Source of the DNA: Hibiscus mutabilis
Lineage: Eukaryota > Streptophyta > Magnoliopsida > Malvales > Malvaceae
Assembly: GCA_019671005.1 (NCBI GenBank)
Contig: CM033718.1
Location: 22,696,014 to 22,760,013 of the forward strand
Direction: 5' to 3'
DNA: 64,000 nucleotides
Below are positions 1 through 10,457 of this stretch, in pieces. The position numbers and the translations under genes were made by a program. Numbering within the stretch: position 1 is the first letter of the stretch; each line of letters opens with the position of its first letter. The notes beneath the pieces were generated by a model that was not told the origin of the DNA, did no database searches, and worked only from the letters and a program-made list of their open reading frames with translations.

Positions 1-4
1 AATT

Positions 5-828
5 TTGGATCGCCTAATAGGCCACGGGACTACCAATTTCGTTGATCTTGTGCTATCCGGTGATCTCATTGAGAATGCCGTCAAGATAGGGAAAATTGAC
101 AGTGGAGGAAGTTCAAGTGCATCCCGTAAGAAGTCATATGGGAGGAAAGACCATGAAGTGAACTCTTCGTGGGTTTACAATACTAGATTCTCGAACCCTA
201 TCATCGTTGTGCAACCTAAGGCTACACCAAGTGCCCAAGGTCCTTCAAACCAAAACTTCGGCCAAAGAAAAAACACCAAGAAGATGAAGTTTACCCTGCT
301 ACTAATCTCGTACAGTGAATTGTACAAGCAATTGTTCAGTTCAATATGGTGGCACCCTTTTATCAAGCATCGATGCATCCTCCCTTCCCGAGGTGGTATG
401 ATCCTAGTGCAAAATGTGAGTACCATGGTGATCAAGTGCGGTACTCGATTGAGACTTGTTTCAGTTTCAAGAGGGCCGTGGAAAAGCTGATCAAGCTCAG
501 GGTCATCGATTTTGACAAGTTCAGTGGGCCGGATACGACAGCCAATCCCCTCCCAAATCATGCCGGTGGAGTGAATGCAATCCTCGAGGAGAGCAACCGA
601 GTGACTAGGTCCAAGGTGTCGAAAGTCAAATCCCCTTTTAGTTGGGTATGGAAGAAGCTGCTCGATGCGAGTCTAATCGATCAAGGAATAATGATGCCCG
701 ATGGGCATAGTGGCCCGTGTTGCGAGTTTCATGCTGAAGGGGGCACACTATTCAAGACTATGGTTAGTTCAAGAATATTGTTCACGGCCTGATGGACAAT
801 AATGAAGTTAAGTTCTTCGAAGAATGAA
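5..828 (+). pseudogene. gag remnant of element E
   Basis: Two overlapping frames (5-490, then 346-792) together read as the C-terminal half of a Tat-type gag, so a frameshift lies near 350. Landmarks are LVLSGDLIENAVKIGKID, then a block with PPFPRWYDPSAKCEYHGDQ and SIETCFSFKRAVEKL, then a block ending in NPLPNHAGGVNAI. The same blocks, in the same order, occur in B gag on the other strand (22444-23331; for example QCEYHARVRGYTIENCTAFK and NPLPNHQKAGVNAI), which confirms the family. The Cys/His spacing C-E-Y-H...C suggests a nucleic-acid-binding knuckle. Coding similarity stops near 828 at FFEE, followed directly by 3' untranslated-type sequence. It is not translatable as it stands. Confidence 0.8.
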
Positions 829-2460
829 ATCGCTCTCACCACTTTAGCCTAGATGTCAAGCCTAGAACTTCCGTAGGTCTTTCTTTGCTTTTAATCTCCT
901 CTAAAAGTAATGCATGTAAATCAAACCCACTGACCTAAGCTCGAAGGCGGTGTTGATATTTTGTAAAGGGCCTAAGACTACGTGGTTTAATTTCAATAAA
1001 GCGATGCATTTTGTTATGTAACTCTTTTTCCATTCTGTAAATATATCTGAGTCCCCGTATATCAATTGCATAAGGGACATTGACTATGACCCAAAGGTTG
1101 AATCCGAGTAGCCCGTGTCTAGTTGAAATCGTAAGCTATGGAGATTATAAAGGTGTGACTAGCATTTTACATAATAAATCGGTGCAATTTAATGTTTGAA
1201 GCTTGGTAGTAGGAATTTTCAAAACATAATGAATTGAATTAGCCTTCAAAGCCTAGTAATAGGTGTTTTTTTTAAAAAAAAGCACTTCAAAGCCTAGTAA
1301 TAGGCATTTTCTCTCAAAAATTAATCGAAAGGCACTCTAATGTTCGAAACCTGGTAATAGGCATTTTCGGATAAGAGTGGAATTTTTGGGGCACTTCGCT
1401 GAAGCCCGTTTTGATCAAAACTCTTTGCTTCATGAGTGATGGTAATATTTTCAAAATCATGACAATGCTGAATATCTCGGGAATTTTTTGTTTGCTCCAT
1501 CATTTTTGAGCCAAAGGAATGTGATGAATTGAATTCCCCAAACAAAAATAAAACATAAATAAATATGCCAAAGGCAATGTAGTTAAGCACCAAAAGAGCT
1601 TAAAAATGCACTTCACATCTTGAAACATCAATTCAGCTTTCGAGGTCTCCTAGACACAGGATTTGCTTGGGGCAATCCCCGATAAGCTATTTTTCAGTGT
1701 TGTTCATACACTTGATATTCGGGGCATTCAGTCTAGCTTGATACATACACAATCTAGAATGAAAAACCCAATTTTTAAATAAGTATCTCGCATTGAAATC
1801 AGAGCATGTAGCCCTAGATTTGAAACAACAAAGTTTTTCTGCATTACTCACAAAGGAGTTTGAAAGTTTAGGGACCTACAGCAAATGGGCTCTCAGATCG
1901 TCGCTTCCGCTAAAGAAAGCATTCACAAGTTAACCTTCGTCTAGAAAGGTAATGTTTTAGAAGAAGTGGGTCAAACTCACAAGAGGTTGGGGCATCGACG
2001 ACAACAGCCCATCTAGTCTACAAGACGAAAATGGGACAAAAAAACAAGATCGATCAACCAATAAGGCCAGGAAATCACGGTGCATCCCCTTTAAAGTCAA
2101 AATCACGGCCAATTGCATTGCATGCCATTCATACCAACATTATTCCACTCATTATGCATTCACATCAAATACCTACATCATACATCAAATTAGATACGTT
2201 CATGTTAAGCGCATCTGCTTCATTCATACACAAGATAAATAGGTTCAAGCCTTGATCATGAAGGACAATAACAAATTGGCAAGCCCTCAACCACGAAGGT
2301 AAGCTAGAACAACAAAGAAGTCAAAACCTCAAAGAGGGAAGATAACAACACCAAGCATGAAATGGCGAACCCTCAAAGAAAAAGAAGCTAAGCTTAAACG
2401 CAAAACTCCAAGTAGGCAATCATTAACTATTGTTTACTTATTTCTTCAAGATCCCAACTC
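829..2460 (+). other. Non-coding 3' region of element E
   Basis: No gene is seen. Short interspersed copies of a motif close to AAGCCTAGTAATAGGCATTT recur at about 1200-1220, 1248-1270, 1290-1312 and 1347-1367, giving a loose ~50-90 bp periodicity. The rest is AT-rich without long reading frames. This composition fits the long untranslated stretch that Tat-lineage elements carry between integrase and the 3' LTR, here joined to gag by loss of pol. Confidence 0.5.
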
Positions 2461-2501
2461 ATTGTCAGTAGTGAAGCGGATCAAATCTCCCTTCATCTTC
2501 T

Positions 2502-2990
2502 GATCATGCCTCTTTGTCAAAGTTGTAGCTTGATCACCCTTCATCTTCCGATCATTCCTCTTTGTCAGAGTTGTAGCTTGACCGCCTCTCATCTTTAGAT
2601 CATGCTTCTTCGTCATAGTTGTAGCTTGATCGCAATCTAATCACCAGATCATGCCTTTTCGTCAAAGTCGTAGCTTGATCCAATCCAATCTCCCGATCTT
2701 GTCTCACCGTTGATGGCATAGCAAATCTCTGATCATGCCTCGCTGTCAAAGTCGTAGCTTGATTGCCAAACTAACTCCTCAGGTCATGCCTCTTCGTCAG
2801 AGTTGTAGCTTGATCGCCAAACTAACTTCCCTGATCATGCCTCTTCGTCAGAGTTGTAGGTTGATCACCAAACTAACTCCTCTGATTATGCCTTTTCGTC
2901 AGAGTTGTAGCTTGATCACAGTCTAACCACCGAATCATGTCTCTTCGTTGGAGTCGTAGCTTGATCCAATCTCTTGATCTTGTCTCGTTG
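2502..2990 (+). repeat. 48-51 bp tandem repeat array in element E
   Basis: About nine units begin with GATCATGCC or a close variant at 2502, 2550, 2599, 2647, 2695, 2731, 2782, 2833, 2884 and 2933. Spacing is 48-49 bp in the left part and exactly 51 bp from 2731 to 2884. Each unit contains GTCAGAGTTGTAGCTTGATC or a variant. The array is flanked by two copies of TTGATGGCATAGCAAATC (about 2710 and 2992). The 51 bp (17-codon) spacing keeps a short frame open (2735-2926), but that follows from the period and is not evidence of a gene. Arrays in this position are usual for Tat/Ogre-type elements. Confidence 0.85.
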
Positions 2991-3337
2991 TTGATGGCAT
3001 AGCAAATCACCCATATTTAAACATCTCTTGACCCCGTCTCTTTTAATTTCACAGTTTTAAATAAGATAAATAGAGACTCAGTCTGAAAAAAAATTGTCTT
3101 ATACTCTCACAGGTTCTATCCTTTCGGAAAAGGGGATGAAATAGACGATTTGACCAGATCTTGACTCCCCGTTGATGGTGTAACGGAACAACAGATAAGA
3201 TCTATTCCTCTAAGAGTTGAAAGATAGCTCAGTTAGAGTTGAAGGAAGAGACGTGCTAGGAAGGGTGTTCTAGTTCACCCGAATAAAAAACGGCTATCTT
3301 TTAATCTTTGTTCTATTTTTGTTTCACAACAATGAGC
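2991..3337 (+). other. Spacer between repeat array and PPT of element E
   Basis: No gene is seen. The phrase GATCTTGACTCCCCGTTGATGG (in part) recurs near 3157, echoing the array flank, so this stretch is part of the same 3' untranslated region. Confidence 0.4.
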
Positions 3338-3350
3338 AAAGAAGGGTAGC
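3338..3350 (+). other. Polypurine tract of element E
   Basis: The tract AAAGAAGGGTAGC lies directly before TGTAATACCC. A purine-rich run abutting a TG LTR start is the plus-strand primer of reverse transcription, and it fixes both the orientation and the LTR start. Confidence 0.65.
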
Positions 3351-3401
3351 TGTAATACCCTTTTTTCGTCCGAGTTTATAATCCAATTAAAAATCCAAAA
3401 C

Positions 3402-3447
<46 letters not shown>

Positions 3448-5890
3448 CCAATATTAATATAAATAAAGAACCCAAAGTAAATATATATATGTCAGCCCAT
3501 TTACACTTAAAGAACCCAAAAATATAAGTAGATAAACAAATCCCAATATCTATATTATACACATATTAGACCCATTTACCCCAATTGACCCAACAATACC
3601 CTAAAATGCCTATCCATTATCCATAACCCATTAGACCACAAGCCCAACTAAACCTATCACCATTTTTTTCAAACCAAATTGCCCCAACCCTTCCTCTCTT
3701 CAGCTGCCCCATCTCCCCTGATCGTTGGTTTGCTGCCACATCAGCGGCCACCTCAACGCCGTAATTGCCATGCCCTCGCCACATCATTGCCACCTCAACG
3801 CCACGGCAGCTTTTGAAGGCCATGTTCACACCACTTCATGTGAAGACAGCACCCCCTCGTCCTCAGCCTCCAACAACCACGCGTGAACGGTGCCCTCTCG
3901 TACCAGCCCTCACCAACAAACAAGAGGCAAGCATTAGAATTTTCAGAGAGCATGTGAATGCAAACAAAAGGCAGCAACCATTCAGATTTATTTGTTCTTT
4001 CCTTTTTACTAATTTCATGTAAATTCGGCTATATAAGCCTCGAACAGAAATCATTGTAAAAGGGGAGGGGACTCTTCGTTTCAAAAAGATACAAAAAAGC
4101 AAAGTATTCTAGGTATTCATCATCTTCCTCTTTTGCATGATTAGGGTTTTTTTTCCTCTCGTTTTTAAACAAAAATCTAGGGCTTTTAAAACTTCTTGAA
4201 TCAAAACGAAAAGGTTTTTTAGAGGGATTTTCGAAATCAAAACAAACGGACTTTGAGAATCGACAAAAAGGGTTTGATTTTCTTTTTTGATTTTTGTTTA
4301 TTTTAACCCAAACCCTCAAAAACCTATTTTTTAAAGCAAAAAAAAAAAAAAGAGATTCGAAAGCTTACCGTCGTGAGAGTTGAGAGCCTCCTGATTTGCT
4401 CCGCCTTTCGGCAACGAGACCGGAACGAGGTGGTCGTCGATGAACGGCCTGAGGCTAGTTTTGTCTCTACCCAGAGAGAGAGAGAGAGCAAGCCTTTCAT
4501 ATTTGCTTCTCTGCATCTTGAAACAAGGAAAATGGAAACTTCAGCTTTTTATGCGTGTTTCCAGGCGACCTATTTTTTTATGCGTGATAGCAGTGTTTTA
4601 ATTTCGTGGGTTGTTTGTGCTTCAAATTTTGGGTTATTTACGCTTTCCGTCCCTTCCCCTTTCCCTTGCTGCAAGTTTGCCTTTATTTATTTATTATCAT
4701 AATTTTTGCCTTGAAACTTTTGTTCTATTTTAATTTAGCCCTATATTGTCTTGCATTCTTAACATTCTGTTACATACATTATTATATATGATATATTCAT
4801 ATGTACATATATTATGCCCGATATATATTGTACATGTTATATCATAGTTTATTCCATTATATATATATTGCTATGTACGTATATATATATTATCGTATGG
4901 TTTATATATATACATCCATATATATTTAATTTTCGTTCGACCTTGATTCACCTTCGGCCTTACGGTGACCCGCGACGGGGTATGATCCGTATTATTTATG
5001 GTCCGTTTAGTGTATACAATTAACATTTAACATCTAACTTCTAACATTTAATTTCCGCTTTTAAAATTTTGCACTTTAATTTCCCGCATTTATTTTACAC
5101 GTTTCTTTTGTTCGATCCGGTCATTTTTCTAAATTTTTTATGTTGTTTATTTCTTTTTACCATGTTTATGTTTAATTTCTTTATTTTTGTGACATACATT
5201 TTATTTATTATCCATCTAACCATCGTTGTTTAATCTCACCTTAAACTTGATAAATTAATTAACTTTAACTATAGAAATGAGATATTTATTAATTCGGATA
5301 TTTGTGTCGTAATATCTTGGCTTATTGGATATTGACCAAACATTCGAGTTAATTCACATCGTCTAAAGGTAAATTTTGAAATGAATAAAACTAGTTAAGA
5401 CATAACATCACGATTAATTGCTCGCATCATGCATAAAGGTGACGTACGAATTTCGAACCATAAATTAACACGACAGTCAGGCTTATATGATGTCGGTTTA
5501 ATCTATGGTCCGATGTATCGTCATCCTTATTAATTAAATCTCCAATTAATTTGAACCCGACAATTTGATAAAGCTCGTCCTATTAAGGTCAATTTTCACT
5601 TAAATATGCTTAATTAAATTCAATTTAAATTTCATCAATTTTCATCCTTTTAAAAGCAACAAATATTTTGGTACCGATTTTCGGGCGTGATGGGGGTGCT
5701 AATCCTTCCCTACACATAACTAACTCCCGAACCCTTTCAAATTGAATATCTGGTTTTTTGGTGTCTGACCTACCTTATCCAAGTGGCCGATGGCAACTTC
5801 AAGTTTTCATTATTTTCCAAAGAAAAAAACAAATTTTCAAAAGAAATCCCCTAAAATTCATTATTTTCCAAAAATATGGGGATACCCTGT
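3351..5890 (+). repeat. 3' LTR of element E (right end approximate)
   Basis: It starts TGTAATACCC after the PPT. Inside are a pure (TA)n run at 3404-3444, a candidate TATA box TATATAAG at 4030-4037 followed by purine-rich leader-like sequence, a (GA)n run near 4471-4486, AT-rich sequence at 4760-4930, and the Tat-type U5 block at 5692-5710. Reading frames here (for example 4373-4702) lack family similarity and are treated as chance. The 3' end should precede a TGGCGACTCC-type primer site, which I cannot find intact, so the right edge is a guess from where similarity to B's LTR style fades. Confidence 0.5.
4030..4037 (+). promoter_or_regulatory. Candidate LTR promoter TATA box, element E
   Basis: TATATAAG lies about 680 bp into the LTR, in a GC-richer stretch after the U3-like part. 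Position and sequence fit a Pol II LTR promoter. No transcript evidence is available. Confidence 0.4.
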
Positions 5891-5929
5891 GGTCAAGCTT
5901 ATTTTTAGTTGCTACACCTTTAGATTGTG

Positions 5930-6120
5930 GGGTACCTTCGTAGGTGGTTGCCTTTGGATGATCATTAACTTCTTCTTCTTAACAAGGTAAGGTATCGTCT
6001 CCCTTATGTGCTTCAGGATAAATAATTTATTCTTCCTCACAGGGTAAGGTTCTACTCTCGATATTAGCATTTTCCCCATGTACTTAAGAATAACAGATTT
6101 CTTCCGCATCCTTGGATCTT
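5930..6120. repeat. Imperfect ~65 bp tandem repeat, Tat-like debris
   Basis: Two and a half degraded copies share AACAAGGTAAGGT or CACAGGGTAAGGTTC followed by a CTCTC block and a stretch ending TTCTTC. They resemble the 3' repeats of Tat elements but cannot be assigned to a copy. No gene is seen. Confidence 0.4.
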
Positions 6121-6280
6121 ACATGGACTGGCTTTTGCGAAAAATTAGGCTCTAAATGCTCAAACATGCGTTCCAACTGTTTTTTAATTTTATATTTTAT
6201 AATATGAACTACAAGATCCGAATGAAATGATAATAAAAATATTACTCAAAACATAAAACCATATGATGATGATGATGATA

Positions 6281-6716
6281 ATAGGGAAAATATCTCATGC
6301 ACTGGCGGTGGAAACGAAAAGTTTCCACAAGTGCCCTTAAGTTTAGGGTCTATAGACTTAGATTAGGTTTTAGGGTTTAGGGGTTTAAGTATAAGAGTTT
6401 AGAATTTAGAGTTCATGGTTATAATTTAAGGTTTAGGGTTTAAAGGTTTAAGTATAAGGGTTTAGAATTTAGAGTTCATGGATATAATTTAGGGTTTAGA
6501 GGTTAGGTTTTAGGGTGATATGGTTAGGGATTTAGGTTTTAACCTATAAACCCTAAAGTTTATCCCTAAACCCTAAATTCTAACCACACCCTATAAATTC
6601 AAAACTCATACACTTAAACCCAAAACATTAAAGCCTAAATAGAGTGCATAAACCCTAAAATTGAGGCATTTATGGAAATTTTTTGTTTCCATCGTCTGTG
6701 CATAGAATAATTACCT
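6281..6716. mobile_element. Foldback/MITE-like element with telomere-like core
   Basis: The ends are imperfect inverted repeats of about 45-60 bp. On the left, ATGCACTGGCGGTGGAAAC then TTTCCACAAGTGCCC; on the right, the reverse complement reads ATGCACAGACGATGGAAAC then TTTCCATAAATGCC. The interior is degenerate TTTAGGG-type sequence in the left half and CCCTAAA-type in the right half, so the whole unit can fold back on itself. There is no coding capacity. The flanks are AAT-rich (left ...GATAAT, right AATAAT...), so a short target duplication cannot be told from simple sequence. Confidence 0.7.
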
Positions 6717-6842
6717 AATAATAATATACATGTTTATGATTAATTGAAAATATCAAGTTTGATATAAATCGTGTTACCGAGGGTACCCAAGTAGGAATGA
6801 TGACGAACGGTGAAGAACAAGCAACTAAGAAGAAGAAAAATG

Positions 6843-7088
6843 ACTATATATATACATTTAGATATGAATGATTAAATTTATTGAAGTATTTTGAATTAGG
6901 AATAATTGGTAGAATATATAAGTTTGAGAACTGAAACTATTATTATACCAAACTTTGTAAGATTTTTGTTTGTATTTTAACGGATGAGTGATTTGATTAT
7001 AATTAAAACTTTAATTGACTGACCCAATTCTAACTTTTAATAATTGAGCTATCTGATTGCAACTTTACTAATAATTGAGTAACCTCCA
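6843..7088 (+). repeat. ~240 bp dispersed repeat, copy 1
   Basis: Shares in order GGAATAATTGGTAGAATATATAAG, ATTATACCAAACTTTGTA, TATTTTAACGGA and AATAATTGAG with the reverse complement of 8530-8745. The second copy reads AGGAATAAATTGGTAGAATATATAAG and continues similarly. No coding capacity. The class is unknown. Confidence 0.7.
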
Positions 7089-8529
7089 ATCAGGGGTAGA
7101 TCCAGAAATTTAAATTCGGTAGTTCACTGATCAATCTAAAAATTTAGAATTAATTCACATCAGTGTAATAATGTATTGATAATGAGTAATTGTTGTGCAA
7201 GAAAACATGATTTATTTTCAAAGATATGTTTACATTAAACCCAATCCGTGTACATATATTGGAGAGATTAGAACTATCTTACACCGATGTAATCATGTTT
7301 TAAAGAGAATGGAAAACGGAAAAGAAATTATCTTTTATACCCTAAAGGAGTCAGAAACCCATTTTAATAGAAAGGAAAACATAAACCAAAATTATGACTC
7401 CAGTGGGATTCGATCACAGAAGGAAAAATTAAAAGGTTGTTGCCACGGAGCCTAGTATTCTTACTGACTTTTGACTTTCAACGGTTTTCACTTGACCTTT
7501 TACTTCAAGTGAAAGCTAATGGGGTAAAGAAATTAAAAGTTGTAATGAGAACCCAAAATATTTTGAAAATAATTAACCGAATCAAACCAATTTCAGTTAA
7601 TTTGGTTTGTTTTCAAATTAACCGAAATTTACTATCAGTAAACGTAAAAGAATTCATTTAGATATTTTTTTGTTGCGTTTATTTTGTTTTTTTTAACTTT
7701 TTGTACGATAACTTTGGGTAATATTTTTTATTTAGGTTAAAAATAAGTATGGTCTTCTAATTTTAATGGACTTAGGCATAAAAACTTAAATTTAAATGTA
7801 AATGTTATATATATCGAATACTTTCGGGTAATTTGGTTAATTCGACTAATTAACCAATTTCGAATCGAATTAACCGATAATCGAGTTTTGAAAAATTCTT
7901 TAACCGTTTCCTAACTGAACAAACTTCGATGCCTACCGTTTAACCAACTAATTTAGTGCGATAGGTTAATTCGGTTTTAAAGAACATTGAGCACTCCTAC
8001 CACCAAACACTCATAAAAAAGAATAACCACCGAGTCAAATACAATGCTCGAATATAAACTGTATTTAATAATATATAATAAACTATTAATGTATTTAATA
8101 ATATTTATTATTTCACAAAATATTATATTAATAATTTATTATATTGTTAAACTATTAGTATGTTTAATAAATATAGAGTAGTTTATATTTTAAAATTATA
8201 TTCTTCATTTAATAATATATAATCAAATATTAATATATTTATTATTTTCTTAAAATATTAATTTAATAATTTACTATATATTATTATATTAAAATATAAT
8301 TTTATATATTATTATATTCATAATATATTATCTATAGTTTAAAAACACGTGTTACATGTATAATATCATCAATTATATCAAGCATTAGATTTGATTGAAT
8401 AGTAATACCATGTTACCAGTGTTTAATATTTCTCGGTTTAAATCTCACTACAACCACTGTTTTTTTGTCTCATTAATTTTCACGTGAATTAAAGTTTAAA
8501 TACAAATTGTTGTAAATTTTAAATAAAAA
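7089..8529. other. Non-coding interval between inverted repeat copies
   Basis: No gene is supported. 7560-7990 is rich in TTAACCGAAT/ATTCGGTTAA motifs on both strands, a composition often seen in decayed plant transposons. 8040-8350 is about 90% AT with repeated AATATTTATTATT. Small frames at 7195-7455 and 7437-7661 show no domain. Confidence 0.4.
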
Positions 8530-8745
8530 GGGTAAACTACATTGTAGGTCACTTAATTATGAGTAAAGTTATGACTGGTCACTCAATTATTAAAAGCGAT
8601 CGAGTCAGTCCTCCGTTAAAATAGAAAAGGACATGTAACAAGGTTTGGTATAATGAAAACTTTAGTCCTCAAAACTTATATATTCTACCAATTTATTCCT
8701 AATTAAAAACAATACAATAAAATTAACCCTTTATATATATATATA
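8530..8745 (-). repeat. ~240 bp dispersed repeat, copy 2 (inverted)
   Basis: Reverse-complement copy of 6843-7088; see that entry for the shared blocks. Its outer end runs into an (AT)n tract at about 8732-8752. Confidence 0.7.
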
Positions 8746-8828
8746 TATATATCTCAATTTAGTCTTTTTTCTTCTCTCAAATCGCTTGTATACCCTTGTT
8801 AACACTAGAGTATTCTGGTTTATAAGGA

Positions 8829-9000
8829 ATGGCGTCTCAAGGTTACCAATGGCAATCTCAAGGGCGATCAAAAGAACAACAATGTTGGACTCTATTTGTG
8901 GCAAATTTGCCGTTGCGATTGCACTGTCAAGGGATTTGGCAGGTCTTTGATAGACATGGGGTCGCTGTTTTTGTACGGCCAAGCCATAACGATACGAGAG
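8829..9000 (+). pseudogene. RRM-type N-terminal coding fragment (LINE ORF1 or host RRM gene)
   Basis: The frame starts MASQGYQWQSQGRSKEQQ and continues WTLFVANLPLRLHCQGIWQ then VFDRHG. This is the beginning of an RNA-recognition motif: the WTLFVxNLP part corresponds to RNP2 and the first helix, and xxVFDRHG to the loop before strand 2. Similarity fades near 8990 before RNP1, so the domain is truncated and cannot function. RRM starts of this style (WxLFVxNLPxxxHWQGLW) are known to me from plant LINE ORF1 proteins and from annotated host RRM proteins. I cannot separate these. No upstream promoter or downstream gene body is seen. Confidence 0.6.
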
Positions 9001-9035
9001 GCTGTGTATCGATACACTTGTATAGTGTACTGATA

Positions 9036-10452
9036 TGTTGGAGTATGCCCAAAGACCAATCATGAGATGGTTGTAAAAGACATACTTATTTTATTTTGTT
9101 TATTAATATAAAACCATTATTATTATTTCAGTCTTATTCTGTGCATCTATAACTAAACTGAATTATAATAAAGTCCTTAGAATAATATAGTTATTCTTGA
9201 ATGTCCTTAGTCGAGTATTATTGTGGGCATGAACAACAATAATATATTAAGACTAATATGTAGTTGATTGATGACAAAGTGTTGTCATTGACATGGAGAT
9301 GTCAAAATCAATACATAAGTATGTGTTAGAGAATGACATACTGGACTGACCCGCTATGAACATGTTTCTTGGATTATTATGTGATAGTCACAACATTGCT
9401 CATGGTGATAACTACATGTATGATCCAACTATAAAGACTGATATTGGATATGTTACAATCTTTGTAGCAGAATATGGTTGATCAAGATAGGATTTGTCTC
9501 TCCTACATAATATGAGTAATATCATAGGCCACTTGATTAAGTGAGACAAGAAAAAGCATGGCTATGCTCGAATAAATTGATATGGGATATCATAGTTATT
9601 CGTTTATAATAGTCTACTCAAGATATCAAGAAATATTAGATGGACTATACAAATGTGACTAATCTATGACTTGTGTCCAATCTAGATATGAGGACAAAAG
9701 GATGAAATACATAAAAGAAGTTAATCACGAAAAATGTTAAATTGAACCACGACTTCATGTAACTTAGGTAGCAATGATGTATTGCTAGATGCCACTCATT
9801 GCTTGTAATATTAGAATTGTTCTATATATTACTGCTAACGTTACATGATCCTACAAGGGTCACACCCTATGATTAAAACGAACAAATATCGACTAGATAG
9901 AATGTGTACAAACTTTTTGTGCACGAAATAAGTAAAAAACAAAATTATTATGATCATTAGAATTATAGATAATTTCGGTTATATATATTTTAATACTAGA
10001 TAATTAATGTAATTATCAGATACTATTAAAAAATATATATCCCTAAAGAAATCTGATAGAAGTAGAATCAGATTCTACATATTTAATTATATTCAGATAA
10101 ATATAATGTATATTTAAAGAATCCAAATTTAATTAGAATTTGAGTTTTAAATGCTATATAAAGGCATGAGGTCTAGCAGCCAATTGTATGCTTTTCAAAA
10201 AAACCTCTCTAACATTTAGAGAAGAGAAAATATTGTTCTTTTTATTTAGGTGGACTGCGTAGAGGTCAAAACGCTGCTGTGATGACTCATATTCGATTTG
10301 GATTCTCCTATACTCTCTGCGGATTTCCAGATTTATTGAGGTAACGTTTCATCCTTTATCACCCCGAATTCGTCCCTTGTACACGGATCACTGGTGGATT
10401 ATGCCAGATAATTTTTCCGCTACACCATGGGGTGTACCGGCGTTTTCCAATA
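9036..10452 (+). mobile_element. Solo LTR, Ty1/copia-like, with 5 bp TSD
   Basis: It starts TGTTGGAGTATGCCC and ends GGTGTACCGGCGTTTTCCAATA, with the terminal CA mutated to TA. Both end styles are typical of long plant copia LTRs. The 5 bp TGATA directly precedes it (9031-9035) and follows it (10453-10457), a perfect target duplication. No primer-binding site, PPT or internal domain accompanies it, so it is the product of LTR-LTR recombination. The orientation is inferred from the end motifs. It splits a segment that contains GTATCGATAC-type palindromes (9006-9015 and 10502-10511). Confidence 0.8.
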
Positions 10453-10457
10453 TGATA

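Larger units (their letters stand above)
1..5890 (+). mobile_element. Element E: 3' part of a Tat-type Ty3/gypsy retrotransposon, pol deleted
   Basis: The left end lies outside the window. In order it shows a gag remnant, a non-coding region with two sets of tandem repeats, a polypurine tract ending at 3350 and an LTR starting TGTAATACCC at 3351. The PPT plus LTR start resembles that of element B (AAAGAAGGGTAGC against AAAGAGGGGCAGC). The LTR carries the GGGGGTGCTAATCCTTCCC block (5692-5710), whose counterpart lies in B's 5' LTR (39241-39260, other strand). Protease, RT, RNase H and integrase are absent between gag and the 3' region, so this is a deletion derivative. The right end of the LTR is uncertain because the next 200 bp are also Tat-like debris. 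Confidence 0.7.

Noticed and set aside
3275..3562. Minus-strand 95-codon frame with a YIYIYI run
   Set aside because: Made by the (TA)n tract in the E LTR.
4373..4702. Plus-strand 109-codon frame in the E LTR
   Set aside because: No recognisable domain; it lies in LTR sequence with simple GA repeats.
6340..6660. True interstitial telomere
   Set aside because: The TTTAGGG-like units are degenerate, change orientation at the centre and lie between inverted repeats, so they belong to a foldback element.
8430..8460. Pol III B-box-like GGTTTAAATCTC
   Set aside because: No A box at proper distance and no SINE structure around it.
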